NCBI RefSeq assembly: GCF_004217215.1 | Contig: NZ_SHKP01000006.1 | Coordinates: 620,001-684,000 of the forward strand | DNA length: 64,000 bases | DNA from: Rivibacter subsaxonicus | GTDB lineage: Bacteria; Pseudomonadota; Gammaproteobacteria; Burkholderiales; Burkholderiaceae_C | Direction of reading: 5' to 3' | Shown: in pieces, positions 46,391 through 55,168 of the stretch | Layout: each line of letters opens with the position of its first letter | Position numbering within the stretch: the first letter of the stretch is position 1 | Notes under the pieces: generated by a model | What the model was told of the DNA's origin: nothing | Database searches by the model: none | What the model saw: the letters and a program-made list of their open reading frames with translations, nothing else | Position numbers and translations under genes: made by a program

Positions 46391-47287
46391 ATGACCGCAC
46401 CCAGAACCCACCACGTCAGTTGCCTCGACAGCCGCGGCCTGCATCGCATGGTCTACCGCGAGTGGGGCGATCCGGCCAATCCGCGCGTGCTGGTCTGCGT
46501 GCACGGGCTGACGCGCCAGGGCCGCGACTTCGACACGCTGGCGCTGGCGATGAGCGATCGCTACCGCGTGCTCTGCCCGGACGTTGCCGGCCGCGGCGAG
46601 TCCGACTGGCTGGCCGACCCGATGGGCTACATCGTGCCGAGCTACGCGGCCGACATGGTGACGCTGCTGGCACGCAGCGGCGCGCAGCAGGTCGACTGGG
46701 TCGGCACCTCGATGGGCGGGCTGATCGGCCTCGGCGTCGCCAGCCTGCTCGATCGCGAGGGCCGCTCGCCGGTGCGCCGCCTGGTGCTCAACGACGTCGG
46801 GCCGACGATCCGGGTCGAGGCGGTGAAGCGCATAGGCAGCTATCTCGGCCTGCCGCAGCGCTGGGCGACGCTGGAGGAGGGCGCCGAGTACCTGCGCAGC
46901 ATCTCGTCCGGCTTCGGGCCTCACTCCGACGAGACATGGCTGGCGCTGAGCCGGCCGCAGTTCAAGCGGGTGAGTGACGCGCAGGGCGAGGGCTGGATGC
47001 CGCGCTACGACCCGGCCATCGCCGTGCCCTTCGGCGCGACCACGCCCGAGATGGCTGCGCTGGGCGAGGCCATGCTGTGGCAGCGTTTCGACGCGCTGCG
47101 CTGCCCGACACTGCTGATCCGCGGCGCCGAATCCGACCTGCTCTCGCACGAGACCGCGCTCGAGATGACGCGGCGCGGGCCGAAGGCGAGGCTGGTCGAG
47201 CTGCCCGGCATCGGCCACGCGCCGACGCTGGTGGCGCCCGAGCAGGTGGCGCTGGTGCGCGAGTTCCTGCTCGAGGGCGAGGGTTGA
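46391..47287 (+). CDS. Alpha/beta hydrolase
   Basis: The roughly 298-residue hydrolase has the oxyanion 'VCVHGLTRQGRDFD', the nucleophile Ser107 in 'WVGTSMGGLIGLG', an acid residue in 'RGAESDLL' and the His in 'PGIGHAPTL'. No signal peptide, so it is cytoplasmic. Its substrate is unknown; location beside 3-hydroxybutyrate dehydrogenase makes an ester such as hydroxybutyrate oligomers conceivable, but that is inference. ATG 46391 has AAGGA 7 bases upstream; an ATG at 46376 is also possible, since a GATTAT -10-like box ends exactly 6 bases before it. Confidence 0.9.
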   Translation: MTAPRTHHVSCLDSRGLHRMVYREWGDPANPRVLVCVHGLTRQGRDFDTLALAMSDRYRVLCPDVAGRGESDWLADPMGYIVPSYAADMVTLLARSGAQQVDWVGTSMGGLIGLGVASLLDREGRSPVRRLVLNDVGPTIRVEAVKRIGSYLGLPQRWATLEEGAEYLRSISSGFGPHSDETWLALSRPQFKRVSDAQGEGWMPRYDPAIAVPFGATTPEMAALGEAMLWQRFDALRCPTLLIRGAESDLLSHETALEMTRRGPKARLVELPGIGHAPTLVAPEQVALVREFLLEGEG

Positions 47288-47290
47288 AGT

Positions 47291-47369
47291 GACGACCCCC
47301 ACGCTCACTGCGTTCGCTGCCCCCCGGAGGGGGCGCAGGCCGGCTTGGGGCGGCCCGGCGCTCGGCCTG
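47291..47369 (-). repeat. Dispersed GC-rich intergenic repeat, copy 2
   Basis: This is the inverted counterpart of 39399-39481. It fills the space between the hydrolase stop and the relA start, ending 8 bases before the relA ATG. The GGGCCGCCCCAAGCCGG block and the GAGCGTGGGGG end are identical on the minus strand, with small differences between them. The CCCC/GGGG palindrome could form a hairpin in the relA leader. Confidence 0.85.
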
Positions 47370-47377
47370 AGCCACTC

Positions 47378-49666
47378 ATGAAAACGGCAGGCTTGCTGGC
47401 CGGTGCCACCGATGCCGCCGCGCCGATCGTCTGGGTCGCCGGCGGCGTCGCCGAGTCGACACCCGGCGACGATGTCGTGGCCCGCGCGCGCGCCTTCGCC
47501 GCGCCGCTGCTAGCCGGCGCGCCACTCGACACCGGCGAGGACGCGCTGGCGCACGCCGACGGTGCGGCCGCGATCCTGCAGGGCATCGGCGCCGCGCCCT
47601 CTCTGCGCGCGGCGGCGTACCTCGTCTACGCCGGCGATTTCCTGACCCAGCCCGAGGAACTGATCGCCAAGGCCTTCGGCGCCGAGTACGCGAGCCTGGT
47701 GGCGCACACCAGGAAGCTGGTGCAGATCCAGCGCAGCGCCCGCCACACGCTGGCCGACGAGGGCTTCGACGCGGCGCTGCGCAGCGAACAGATCGAACGC
47801 GTGCGCAAGATGCTGCTGGCCTTCTCGCGCGACCTGCGCGTGGTGCTGCTGCGCCTGGCCTCGCGGCTGCAGACGCTGCGCCACTACGCGATCACCAAGC
47901 AACCCTGCCCGCGCCTGCTGGCGCAGGAGTCGGCCGATGTCTTTGCGCCGCTGGCCAACCGGCTCGGCATCTGGCCCGTGAAGTGGGAGCTCGAGGACCT
48001 GAGCTTTCGCTTCCTGCAGCCCGAGGCCTACAAGCAGATCGCGAAGTTGCTGGACGAGAAGCGGGTCGAGCGCGAGCAGGGCATCGAGGCGGTGCGCGAG
48101 CGGCTGGCGCAGGCGCTGCGCGCGGCCGGGCTCAAGGCCGAGGTCAACGGGCGCCCGAAGCACCTCTACAGCATCTGGAAGAAGATGCAGGGCAAGCAGC
48201 TGGACTTCGGGCGCGTGCTCGACGTGCGCGCGCTGCGCGTGATCGTCGACTCGGTGCCCGACTGCTACGCCGCGCTGTCGGCCGTGCACGAACTGTGGAA
48301 GTCGCTGCCCGAGGAGTTCGACGACTACATCGCCCGGCCCAAGCCCAACGGCTACCAGTCGCTGCACACGGTGGTGCTCGACGAGCGCGAGCGGCCGATC
48401 GAGATCCAGATCCGTACCCGCGCGATGCACGAGCATGCCGAGAGCGGCGTGGCGGCGCACTGGGCCTACAAGGAGGCCGGCGCCAAGGGCTATGCCGGCG
48501 TCACCGCGGCCGGCAACTTCGAGGAGCGGGTGGCCGAGGCACGCCGGACCGTGCTGCGCCAGTTGCTGGCCTGGGAGCGCGAACTGGCCGAGCCGGCGCG
48601 CGCCGACGCCAACGCAGCTGCTGGCGGCACGAGCGGTGGCTCGGGCCTGTTCGACGACCGCATCTACGTCTTCACGCCGCAGGGCGCGATCGTCGAGTTG
48701 CCGGCCGGCGCGACGCCGGTCGACTTTGCCTACACGCTGCACACCGACCTCGGCCATCGCTGCCGCGGCGCCCGCGTCGACGGCGCGATGGTGCCGCTCA
48801 ACACGCCGTTGCAGAGCGGGCAGACGGTCGAGGTCACCGCGCTCAAGGAGGGTGGCCCCTCGCTCGACTGGCTCAACGCCGAGCTTGGCTACATCCGCAG
48901 CTCGCGTGCCCGCACCAAGGTGCGCGCCTGGTTCAACGCGCTGGCGCAGCAGCAGACCATCGCTCGTGGCCGCGAGGCGGTCGAGAAGCTGCTGCAGCGC
49001 GAGGGCAAGACCGCGATCAAGCTCGACGAGCTGGCGTCCAGGCTCGGCTTTCGCCAAGCCGACGCACTGTTCGAGGTGGTCGGCAAGGACGAGTTCTCGC
49101 TGCGCACCATCGAGCAGCTGCTGCGGCCGGCCGAGCCGGTGCCCGATGCCGACGAGCAGCTGGCGCAGCGTCTGCAGCGCGCGCCGAGCGAGGCACCGAC
49201 GGGCGGCAAGGGTGGCGTGCTGGTGGTCGGCGTCGAGTCGCTGCTGACCACGCTGGCGCGCTGCTGCAAGCCGGCGCCGCCGGATGCGATCGGCGGCTAT
49301 GTCACGCGCGGCAAGGGCGTGGCCGTGCACCGCGCCGACTGCTCGATGTTTCGCCAGATGGCCGGTCGCCAGCCCGAGCGGGTGATCCCGGTGACCTGGG
49401 GCGCGGCGGCCGCCAACCGCAAGGGCGAGGTGGCGCTGTACCCGGTCGACGTGATGGTCGAGTCCAACGATCGGCAAGGCCTGCTGCGCGACATCTCGGA
49501 GGCCTTCGCCAAGGAGAAGACCAACGTCATCGGCGTCCAGACGCATAGTGCCAAGGGCCTGGCCTGGATGAGCTTCACGATCGAGCTGAGTTCGGTCGCG
49601 CGGCTGGCGACGGTGCTCGCCGCGGTGCGCCAGGTGCCCGGGGTACGCAGCGCGCGGCGCAGGTGA
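47378..49666 (+). CDS. relA: (p)ppGpp synthetase RelA
   Basis: The 762-residue protein makes the stringent-response alarmone on stalled ribosomes. The N-terminal HD region is degenerate: the His-Asp pair is missing where SpoT has 'LLHD' (here 'AAYLVYAGDF'), so it is probably synthetase-only. The synthetase domain (about 220-350) has 'GRPKHLYSIWKKMQGKQLDF', 'DVRALRVIVDSVPDCYAAL' and the RelA-type EFDD motif in 'EEFDDYIARPKPNGYQSLHT'. The TGS domain (about 430-490; 'VFTPQGAIVELPAGATPVDF'), a zinc-finger-like segment with 'RCCKP' and a C-terminal ACT domain follow. ATG 47378 starts right after the dispersed repeat. Confidence 0.95.
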   Translation: MKTAGLLAGATDAAAPIVWVAGGVAESTPGDDVVARARAFAAPLLAGAPLDTGEDALAHADGAAAILQGIGAAPSLRAAAYLVYAGDFLTQPEELIAKAFGAEYASLVAHTRKLVQIQRSARHTLADEGFDAALRSEQIERVRKMLLAFSRDLRVVLLRLASRLQTLRHYAITKQPCPRLLAQESADVFAPLANRLGIWPVKWELEDLSFRFLQPEAYKQIAKLLDEKRVEREQGIEAVRERLAQALRAAGLKAEVNGRPKHLYSIWKKMQGKQLDFGRVLDVRALRVIVDSVPDCYAALSAVHELWKSLPEEFDDYIARPKPNGYQSLHTVVLDERERPIEIQIRTRAMHEHAESGVAAHWAYKEAGAKGYAGVTAAGNFEERVAEARRTVLRQLLAWERELAEPARADANAAAGGTSGGSGLFDDRIYVFTPQGAIVELPAGATPVDFAYTLHTDLGHRCRGARVDGAMVPLNTPLQSGQTVEVTALKEGGPSLDWLNAELGYIRSSRARTKVRAWFNALAQQQTIARGREAVEKLLQREGKTAIKLDELASRLGFRQADALFEVVGKDEFSLRTIEQLLRPAEPVPDADEQLAQRLQRAPSEAPTGGKGGVLVVGVESLLTTLARCCKPAPPDAIGGYVTRGKGVAVHRADCSMFRQMAGRQPERVIPVTWGAAAANRKGEVALYPVDVMVESNDRQGLLRDISEAFAKEKTNVIGVQTHSAKGLAWMSFTIELSSVARLATVLAAVRQVPGVRSARRR

Positions 49667-49691
49667 GCGCCGAAGGCCGCCGCGTTTCTGC

Positions 49692-49697
49692 TATAGT
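49692..49697 (+). promoter_or_regulatory. -10 box of the tRNA-Val gene
   Basis: TATAGT at 49692-49697 lies 12 bases before the mature tRNA 5' end and only 26 bases after the relA stop. A convincing -35 box is not visible. Confidence 0.45.
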
Positions 49698-49709
49698 TAC
49701 GGATTCCGC

Positions 49710-49786
49710 AGGCGCGTAGCTCAGTTGGTTAGAGCACCACCTTGACATGGTGGGGGTCGTTGGTTCGAATCCAATCGCGCCTACCA
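49710..49786 (+). tRNA. tRNA-Val (GAC)
   Basis: The 77-base gene folds as a complete cloverleaf. The acceptor AGGCGCG pairs with CGCGCCT, the D arm is GCTC-AGTTGGTTA-GAGC, and the anticodon stem CCACC/GGTGG encloses TTGACAT with anticodon GAC (Val). The T arm has the TTCGAAT loop. The 3' CCA is encoded. It lies between relA and a terminator. Confidence 0.97.
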
Positions 49787-49798
49787 ACATTGCAGAGG

Positions 49799-49825
49799 AA
49801 GGCCGCTCCCCGGAGTGGCCTTTTT
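49799..49825 (+). terminator. Intrinsic terminator after tRNA-Val
   Basis: GGCCGCTC (49801-49808) pairs with GAGTGGCC (49813-49820) with one G-T pair and a CCCG loop, followed directly by five T. It starts 12 bases after the tRNA CCA end. Confidence 0.9.
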
Positions 49826-49891
49826 CCTTTCTGCCTTGTTGGTGGCATCTGTCTGCCGCGGACGCGTTCGTGCTGAAAGCCCGCTGCCCAG

Positions 49892-50137
49892 ATGACCAAA
49901 CGCAAAGACCAGATCAAGACGGCCGTCGACGCCGACGGCCTGCGCTACCGCAGCAAGGCGCCGGGGTCGCCCTTCGGAGTCGGCACTACCTACTCCTCGG
50001 GCACCATGTCCTGCTTCCTGTGTGGCAAGCATCGCCCGCGCGCGATGCTCAAGACGCGCAAGCTGCTCGGCAAGTCGCAGCCGGTGTGCGCGCCGAGTTG
50101 TGCCGAACTCGAGCAGCAGCTGAGCAAGGCCGCCTGA
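49892..50137 (+). CDS. Small conserved protein with Cys-pair zinc-ribbon pattern
   Basis: The 81-residue basic protein begins 'MTKRKDQIKTAVDADGLRYR' and has two cysteine pairs, 'CFLCGKHRPR' and 'CAPSC', 27 residues apart, which fit a small zinc ribbon. The lysine/arginine-rich stretch between them ('RAMLKTRKLLGKSQ') suggests nucleic-acid contact. I recall similar short proteins in Burkholderiales without a function. It lies between the tRNA terminator and phaR. The ATG is inferred from the start of the basic helix; no strong ribosome-binding site is visible. Confidence 0.78.
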   Translation: MTKRKDQIKTAVDADGLRYRSKAPGSPFGVGTTYSSGTMSCFLCGKHRPRAMLKTRKLLGKSQPVCAPSCAELEQQLSKAA

Positions 50138-50272
50138 ACTCGCGTACGCGAGCTGCCACCCGAGCGGTGGCGGGCCGGGCTTGTGCTGCGTTGCCGCAGA
50201 CGGGAAAACCCCTCGGCGGGGTGCGAAAGCCGACTCCTAGAATGCTCGGGACCCCACCCTGGAGATCCGAGG

Positions 50273-50875
50273 ATGACCGACCGGCGCGCGCGCGCAGCCA
50301 AGGCCGAGAGTGCCGAGGGCCATGAGCCGACCGCCGACGCTGCCGCGTCGGAAGGGTTGCGCATCCTCAAGAAGTACCCCAACCGCCGCCTCTACGACAC
50401 ACGCACCAGCGGCTACATCACGCTGGCCGACGTCAAGCAGATGGTGCTCGGCACCGAGCGCTTCGTCGTGCGCGATGCCAAGACCGGCGAGGACATCACG
50501 CGCAGCATCCTGCTGCAGATCATCCTCGAGGAGGAATCGGGCGGGGTGCCGATGTTCACGACCCAGATGCTGGGCCAGATCATCCGCTTCTACGGCCACA
50601 CGATGCAGGGCCTGATGGGCTCCTACCTGGAGAAGAACATCCAGGCCTTCATCGACATCCAGGGCCGGCTTGCCGAGCAGTCGCCGGCAATCGGCGGTGC
50701 CCGCTTCAGCCCCGAGGTCTGGACCCAGTTCATGAACGTGCAGGCGCCGATGATGCAGGGCCTGATGACGAGCTACCTGGACCAGTCGAAGAACCTGTTC
50801 GTGCAGATGCAGGACCAGATGCACAAGCAGGCCGAGACGCTGTTCCCGCCGGGCTTCGTCGCGCCGAAGCGCTGA
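50273..50875 (+). CDS. phaR: Polyhydroxyalkanoate synthesis regulator PhaR
   Basis: The 200-residue protein has the PhaR DNA-binding N-domain (about 30-90; 'RILKKYPNRRLYDTRTSGYI', 'FVVRDAKTGEDITRSILLQI') and the PHB-accumulation regulatory region (about 95-195; 'GVPMFTTQMLGQIIRFYG', repeated 'MQGLMGSYLEKN' / 'MQGLMTSYLDQSKN'). PhaR represses phasin genes and leaves DNA when it binds nascent PHB granules. A TAGAAT box (50238-50243) and AGGA precede the ATG. No phaC is in view, but bdhA is nearby. Confidence 0.95.
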   Translation: MTDRRARAAKAESAEGHEPTADAAASEGLRILKKYPNRRLYDTRTSGYITLADVKQMVLGTERFVVRDAKTGEDITRSILLQIILEEESGGVPMFTTQMLGQIIRFYGHTMQGLMGSYLEKNIQAFIDIQGRLAEQSPAIGGARFSPEVWTQFMNVQAPMMQGLMTSYLDQSKNLFVQMQDQMHKQAETLFPPGFVAPKR

Positions 50876-50957
50876 GCGTCCCGGCTCCGCGACCGCTGGC
50901 TCGGCCAGCGCACCGGGTTGAGGTGCAAGCCTCACTTCCCTCGACGACAATCGGGGG

Positions 50958-52340
50958 ATGACCGAAATTCTCGCCACTGCCGCCACGACGCCGAAGATCG
51001 GCTTCGTCTCGCTCGGCTGCCCGAAGGCCCTGACCGACTCCGAGCTGATCCTGACCCAGCTCTCGGCCGAGGGCTACCAGACCAGCAAGACCTTCGAGGG
51101 CGCCGACCTGGTGATCGTCAACACCTGCGGCTTCATCGACGACGCGGTCAAGGAAAGCCTCGACACCATCGGCGAGGCGCTCAGCGCCAACGGCCGCGTG
51201 ATCGTCACCGGCTGCCTCGGCGCCAAGACCGCGGCCGACGGCGGCAACCTGGTGCGCGAGGTGCACCCGAAGGTGCTGGCGGTAACGGGCCCGCACGCGA
51301 CGCAGGAGGTGATGGACGCGGTCCACGCCCATGTGCCCAAGCCGCACGATCCCTTCATCGATCTGGTGCCACCGGCCGGCATCAAGCTCACGCCCAGGCA
51401 CTACGCCTATCTCAAGATCAGCGAGGGCTGCAACCATCGCTGCAGCTTCTGCATCATCCCGAGCATGCGCGGCGACCTGGTTTCGCGCCCGGTCGGCGAC
51501 GTGCTGAAGGAGGCGAGGGCGCTGTTCGAGGGCGGCGTCAAGGAACTGCTGGTGGTGAGCCAGGACACCTCGGCCTACGGCGTCGACGTGAAGTACCGCA
51601 CCGGCTTCTGGGACGGCAAGCCGGTCAGGACCCGCATGCTCGACCTGGTCGAGCAACTCGGCCGCATCGCCGAGCCCTATGGCGCCTGGGTCCGGCTGCA
51701 CTACGTCTACCCGTACCCGCATGTCGACGAGATCATTCCGCTGATGGCACAGGGCCGCGTACTGCCGTACCTGGACGTGCCGTTCCAGCACTCGCACCCC
51801 GACGTGCTCAAGCGCATGAAGCGCCCGGCCAGCGGCGAGCGCAACCTCGAGCGCATCGCGCGCTGGCGCGAGCTGTGCCCGCAGATCGTGATCCGCTCGA
51901 CCTTTATCGCCGGCTTCCCGGGCGAGACCGAAGCCGAGTTCGAGCATCTGCTCGAGTTCATGCAGGAGGCGCAGATCGACCGCGCCGGCTGCTTTGCCTA
52001 CTCGCCGGTCGACGGTGCCACGGCCAACCAGCTCGCCAATCCGGTGCCCGATGCACTGCGCGAGGAGCGCCGCGCGCGCTTCATGGCGGTGGCCGAAGCT
52101 GTTTCTGCAGCCAAGCTGCAGCAGAAGGTGGGCGCGACGATGCAAGTGCTGGTCGACCAGGCCAGCGCGCTCGGCCGCAAGGGTGGCGTCGCACGCAGCT
52201 ACGCCGACGCGCCTGAGATCGACGGCACCGTGCAGCTGCTGCCGCCGAGCAAGGCCTCGAAGACCTACAAGGTGGGCGACTTCGTGCGCGCGCGCATCGT
52301 CGGCACCCGTGGTCACGACCTGGTGGCCGAGGTCGTCTGA
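50958..52340 (+). CDS. rimO: Ribosomal protein S12 methylthiotransferase RimO
   Basis: The 460-residue radical-SAM enzyme adds a methylthio group to Asp88 (E. coli numbering) of ribosomal protein S12. The N-terminal MTTase domain carries the second-cluster cysteines ('[15 protein letters not shown]', '[14 protein letters not shown]', 'VTGCLG'). The radical-SAM motif is CNHRCSFC with Cys158, Cys162 and Cys165. A C-terminal TRAM domain ('[20 protein letters not shown]' onward) completes it. GACAAT (50946-50951) ends 6 bases before the ATG. Its TGA overlaps the metC ATG by one base. Confidence 0.97.
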   Translation: MTEILATAATTPKIGFVSLGCPKALTDSELILTQLSAEGYQTSKTFEGADLVIVNTCGFIDDAVKESLDTIGEALSANGRVIVTGCLGAKTAADGGNLVREVHPKVLAVTGPHATQEVMDAVHAHVPKPHDPFIDLVPPAGIKLTPRHYAYLKISEGCNHRCSFCIIPSMRGDLVSRPVGDVLKEARALFEGGVKELLVVSQDTSAYGVDVKYRTGFWDGKPVRTRMLDLVEQLGRIAEPYGAWVRLHYVYPYPHVDEIIPLMAQGRVLPYLDVPFQHSHPDVLKRMKRPASGERNLERIARWRELCPQIVIRSTFIAGFPGETEAEFEHLLEFMQEAQIDRAGCFAYSPVDGATANQLANPVPDALREERRARFMAVAEAVSAAKLQQKVGATMQVLVDQASALGRKGGVARSYADAPEIDGTVQLLPPSKASKTYKVGDFVRARIVGTRGHDLVAEVV

Positions 52341-53536
52341 TGACGGGCAAGGCGACCGAACTCATCGACCACGGCTACCGCGCCCCCGAGGGTTTCGAGT
52401 CGCCGGCGGTGCCGGTGCACAAGGCCTCGACGGTCTTCTTCCGGGACGTGGCGCATCTGCGCAGCCAGCGCTGGGTCGACAAGAGCGGCTACACCTACGG
52501 CCTGCACGGCACACCGACCAGCTTCATGCTCGAGCAACGCCTGGCCACGCTGGAAGGTGCGCGCCACGTGCTGCTGGCGCCGAGCGGCCTGTCCGCGATC
52601 ACGCTGGTCGACCAGGCGCTGCTCGCGCCCGGCGACGAGATGCTGCTGCCCGACAACGTCTACGCGCCGAGCCTGAACTTCGCGCGCCATGAACTGGCGC
52701 GCTGGGGCATCACGACCCGGCTCTACGACCCGCTCGACGTGGCCTCGTTGCGCGCCGCGATCAACCCGGCGACCCGGCTTCTGTGGCTCGAGGCGCCGGG
52801 CTCGGTGACGCTGGAGTTTCCCGACCTGCGCGCGCTGGTGCGCACCGCGCGCGAGGCCGGCCGGCCCGATCTGGTGCTCGCGCTCGACAACACCTGGGGT
52901 GCCGGCGTTGCCTTCAATGCCTTCGAGCTTGGCGAGGGGCTCGCGGTCGACCTTACGGTGCATGCGCTCACCAAATATCCCTCGGGTGGCGGCGACCTGC
53001 TGATGGGTTCGGTCGCCACCCGTAACGACGCGCTGCACGAGACCCTGGCCTGGACCCACAGTCGGCTCGGCCTCGGCGTCGGCGCCAACGACGTCGAGGC
53101 GGTGCTGCGCTCGCTGCCGTCGATGCCGCTGCGCTACGCGGCGCAGGATGCCGCCGCGCGCCGCATCGCGCAGTGGTGCACGCAGCGGTCCGAGATCGAG
53201 CGCGTGCTGCACCCGGCGCTGCCGGGAGCGCCCGGCCACGAGCATTGGGCCGCGCTTTGCAGCGCCGCCGCCGGCCTGCTGACGCTCGAGTTCAAGGTCG
53301 CACACACGCCGCAGCAGGTCGACGCCTTCGTCGATGCGCTGCGCCGCTTTCGCATCGGCTGGAGCTGGGGTGGTCCGATCAGCCTGGCGGTGCCCTACGA
53401 CGCGGCCTCGATGCGCAGCCTCGGCACGCCGTACCTGGGACGACTGGTGCGCCTGTGCATCGGCCTCGAGGACGTGGATGACCTGATCGAGGACCTCGGG
53501 CAGGCTCTGGGCGTCCTTGCCGGGGACGCGCGTTGA
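52340..53536 (+). CDS. metC: Cystathionine beta-lyase MetC
   Basis: The 398-residue PLP enzyme cleaves cystathionine to homocysteine, pyruvate and ammonia. The PLP lysine is Lys212 in 'LTKYPSGGGDLLMGSV'. Other family segments are 'YGLHGTPTSFMLEQRLATLE', 'LAPSGLSAITLVDQALL', 'LDNTWGAGVAFNAFELG' and 'FRIGWSWGGPISLAVPYD'. The 'SWGG' form near the C-terminus is typical of MetC rather than MetB. Its start overlaps the rimO stop (TGATG) and its stop overlaps the start of the acyltransferase, so the three are coupled. Confidence 0.96.
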   Translation: MTGKATELIDHGYRAPEGFESPAVPVHKASTVFFRDVAHLRSQRWVDKSGYTYGLHGTPTSFMLEQRLATLEGARHVLLAPSGLSAITLVDQALLAPGDEMLLPDNVYAPSLNFARHELARWGITTRLYDPLDVASLRAAINPATRLLWLEAPGSVTLEFPDLRALVRTAREAGRPDLVLALDNTWGAGVAFNAFELGEGLAVDLTVHALTKYPSGGGDLLMGSVATRNDALHETLAWTHSRLGLGVGANDVEAVLRSLPSMPLRYAAQDAAARRIAQWCTQRSEIERVLHPALPGAPGHEHWAALCSAAAGLLTLEFKVAHTPQQVDAFVDALRRFRIGWSWGGPISLAVPYDAASMRSLGTPYLGRLVRLCIGLEDVDDLIEDLGQALGVLAGDAR

Positions 53537-54633
53537 GCCTGCCGGCATCGCGGCTGCTGCACGTCGACCTGCTCAAGGCGGTGGCCTCGCAGCTGATCGT
53601 GCTGCACCACCTCGCGTTCTACGGCCCCATGTCGGACCACGCCGCGCTGCTGGCGCCGGCACTCTTCGGCTGGCTCGCGCAGCATGGGCGACTGGCGGTG
53701 CAGGTCTTTCTGGTGCTCGGTGGCTTCCTCGCCGCTCGCCAGCTGGCGCCGCTGATGCAACTGCGGCCGAACCAGCACCGGCTGCGCCCGGTGCTCGAGC
53801 AACTGCGAAGGCGCTACCTGCGGCTGGTGCTGCCACTGGCGAGCATGCTGGTGCTGGCGCTGCTGGCGGCCGCGGTCGCGCGACGCTGGATGGAGCACGA
53901 CTCCATCCCTGCGGCGCCGTCGCTGCCCCAAGTGCTGGCGCATCTGGCGCTGCTTCAGGACGTCCTCGACATCGAGGCGCTGTCGGCCGGCGTCTGGTAC
54001 GTCGCAATCGACTTCCAGCTGTTCGCGCTGCTGCTGTTGCTGCTCGCGGTCGCTGCCGGCATCGGCAAGCGCCTGCGCCTGCGCGAACCGCTGGCGCCGT
54101 GGTTCGTGGCTGCGCTGGTCGCGGCCTCGCTGCTGCGCTTCAACCGCGACGCCGACTGGGACGTGGCGGCCCCGTACTTCTTTGGCAGCTACGGTCTCGG
54201 CGTGCTGAGCGCCTGGTGGCTTGCGGCCGGCCGCCCGCGTGTGCCGGCGTTGGCGATGGCGCTGCTGGTGCTGGTCGCGCTCGGCCTAGAGTGGCGCACG
54301 CGCATCGCGCTGGCGGTCTCGGTCGCGCTGTTCGTGGCGCTGGTCGAGGGGCGCATGGACTGGCTGCGAGGCAGCGCGGCGCAGGCGACGCGCTGGCTGG
54401 CCGGGATCAGCTATGCGGTGTTCCTGGTGCACTTCCCGATCTGCCTGCTGGTCAACGCGGCCTTCGACGCCTTCGTGCCGGCCGAGCCGGCGTTGCAGGC
54501 GGCCGGCATCGGGCTGGCGTGGGCGCTCAGCGTGCTTGCGGGAGCACTGTTCCACCGCTGGGTCGAACGGCCGGCCGGCCGCTGGCTGGCCGCGCCGCGC
54601 ACCGTGCCGGATGCGGCAACGATCCGCGCCTGA
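53533..54633 (+). CDS. Acyltransferase-3 family membrane protein
   Basis: The 366-residue protein has about ten hydrophobic helices and the acyltransferase-3 start 'HVDLLKAVASQLIVLHHLAF' with the conserved His pair, then 'LAVQVFLVLGGFLAARQL' and 'WLAGISYAVFLVHFPICLLV' near the C-terminus. Members acylate sugars or lipids at the inner membrane (OafA-like). The start is a TTG that overlaps the metC stop (TTGA), so it is probably coupled. Its stop TGA abuts the smpB stop on the other strand. Confidence 0.9.
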   Translation: MSLPASRLLHVDLLKAVASQLIVLHHLAFYGPMSDHAALLAPALFGWLAQHGRLAVQVFLVLGGFLAARQLAPLMQLRPNQHRLRPVLEQLRRRYLRLVLPLASMLVLALLAAAVARRWMEHDSIPAAPSLPQVLAHLALLQDVLDIEALSAGVWYVAIDFQLFALLLLLLAVAAGIGKRLRLREPLAPWFVAALVAASLLRFNRDADWDVAAPYFFGSYGLGVLSAWWLAAGRPRVPALAMALLVLVALGLEWRTRIALAVSVALFVALVEGRMDWLRGSAAQATRWLAGISYAVFLVHFPICLLVNAAFDAFVPAEPALQAAGIGLAWALSVLAGALFHRWVERPAGRWLAAPRTVPDAATIRA

Positions 54634-55131
54634 TCAGCCCTTGCCAGGCTTGACGCTGACCTTGGTCCGCATCAGGCGACCCTTCTCGCGCTCCCAGTCG
54701 CGCTTTTTCTCGGTCTCGCGCTTGTCGTGCTCGGCCTTGCCCTTGGCCAGCGCGACCTCGACCTTCACCAGTCCGCCCTTGTAGTGCAGGTTCAGCGGCA
54801 CCAGCGTGAAGCCCTTCTGCTCGACCTTGCCGATCAGGCGTCGGATCTCCTCCCTCTTCATCAGCAGCTTGCGCGTGCGCTCGGCCTGCGGATGGACGTG
54901 GGTGGAGGCGGTGCGCAAGGGGTTGATCAGGCAGCCGATCAGGTGCAGTTCACCGTCGCGGATCAGCACGTAGCCATCCGTCAGCTGAACCTGGCCGGCG
55001 CGGATCGCCTTGACCTCCCAGCCCTCGAGCACGATGCCGGCCTCGAAACGCTCCTCGATCGAATAGTTGAAGAAGGCCTTCTTGTTTTCGGCGATCCTGC
55101 TTGCCGTGACGCTGCTCTTGGCTGTGGCCAT
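54634..55131 (-). CDS. smpB: SsrA-binding protein SmpB
   Basis: The 165-residue RNA-binding protein takes tmRNA to stalled ribosomes. Signatures are '[20 protein letters not shown]', '[20 protein letters not shown]', '[17 protein letters not shown]', '[20 protein letters not shown]' and the basic C-terminal tail '[19 protein letters not shown]'. The ATG at 55131 ('MATAKSS') is chosen; an ATG four codons upstream is possible. It shares a 37-base divergent promoter with ratA. Confidence 0.97.
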   Translation of the reverse strand: MATAKSSVTASRIAENKKAFFNYSIEERFEAGIVLEGWEVKAIRAGQVQLTDGYVLIRDGELHLIGCLINPLRTASTHVHPQAERTRKLLMKREEIRRLIGKVEQKGFTLVPLNLHYKGGLVKVEVALAKGKAEHDKRETEKKRDWEREKGRLMRTKVSVKPGKG

Positions 55132-55143
55132 GAATGCTCTCAA

Positions 55144-55161
55144 TAGAATTGCCTGATTCTA
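55144..55161. promoter_or_regulatory. Symmetric divergent promoter of smpB and ratA
   Basis: TAGAAT (55144-55149, towards ratA) and ATTCTA (55156-55161, TAGAAT on the minus strand, towards smpB) are perfect inverted copies separated by 6 bases. They are the only -10-like boxes in the 37-base space between the two start codons. The -35 region of each promoter must lie at or inside the other gene's start. Confidence 0.5.
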
Positions 55162-55168
55162 AGAAGCC

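Noticed and set aside
49660..49900. tRNA-Val as an integration site for a mobile element
   Set aside because: No integrase gene and no repeat of the tRNA 3' end was seen nearby; the genes after it are core genes.
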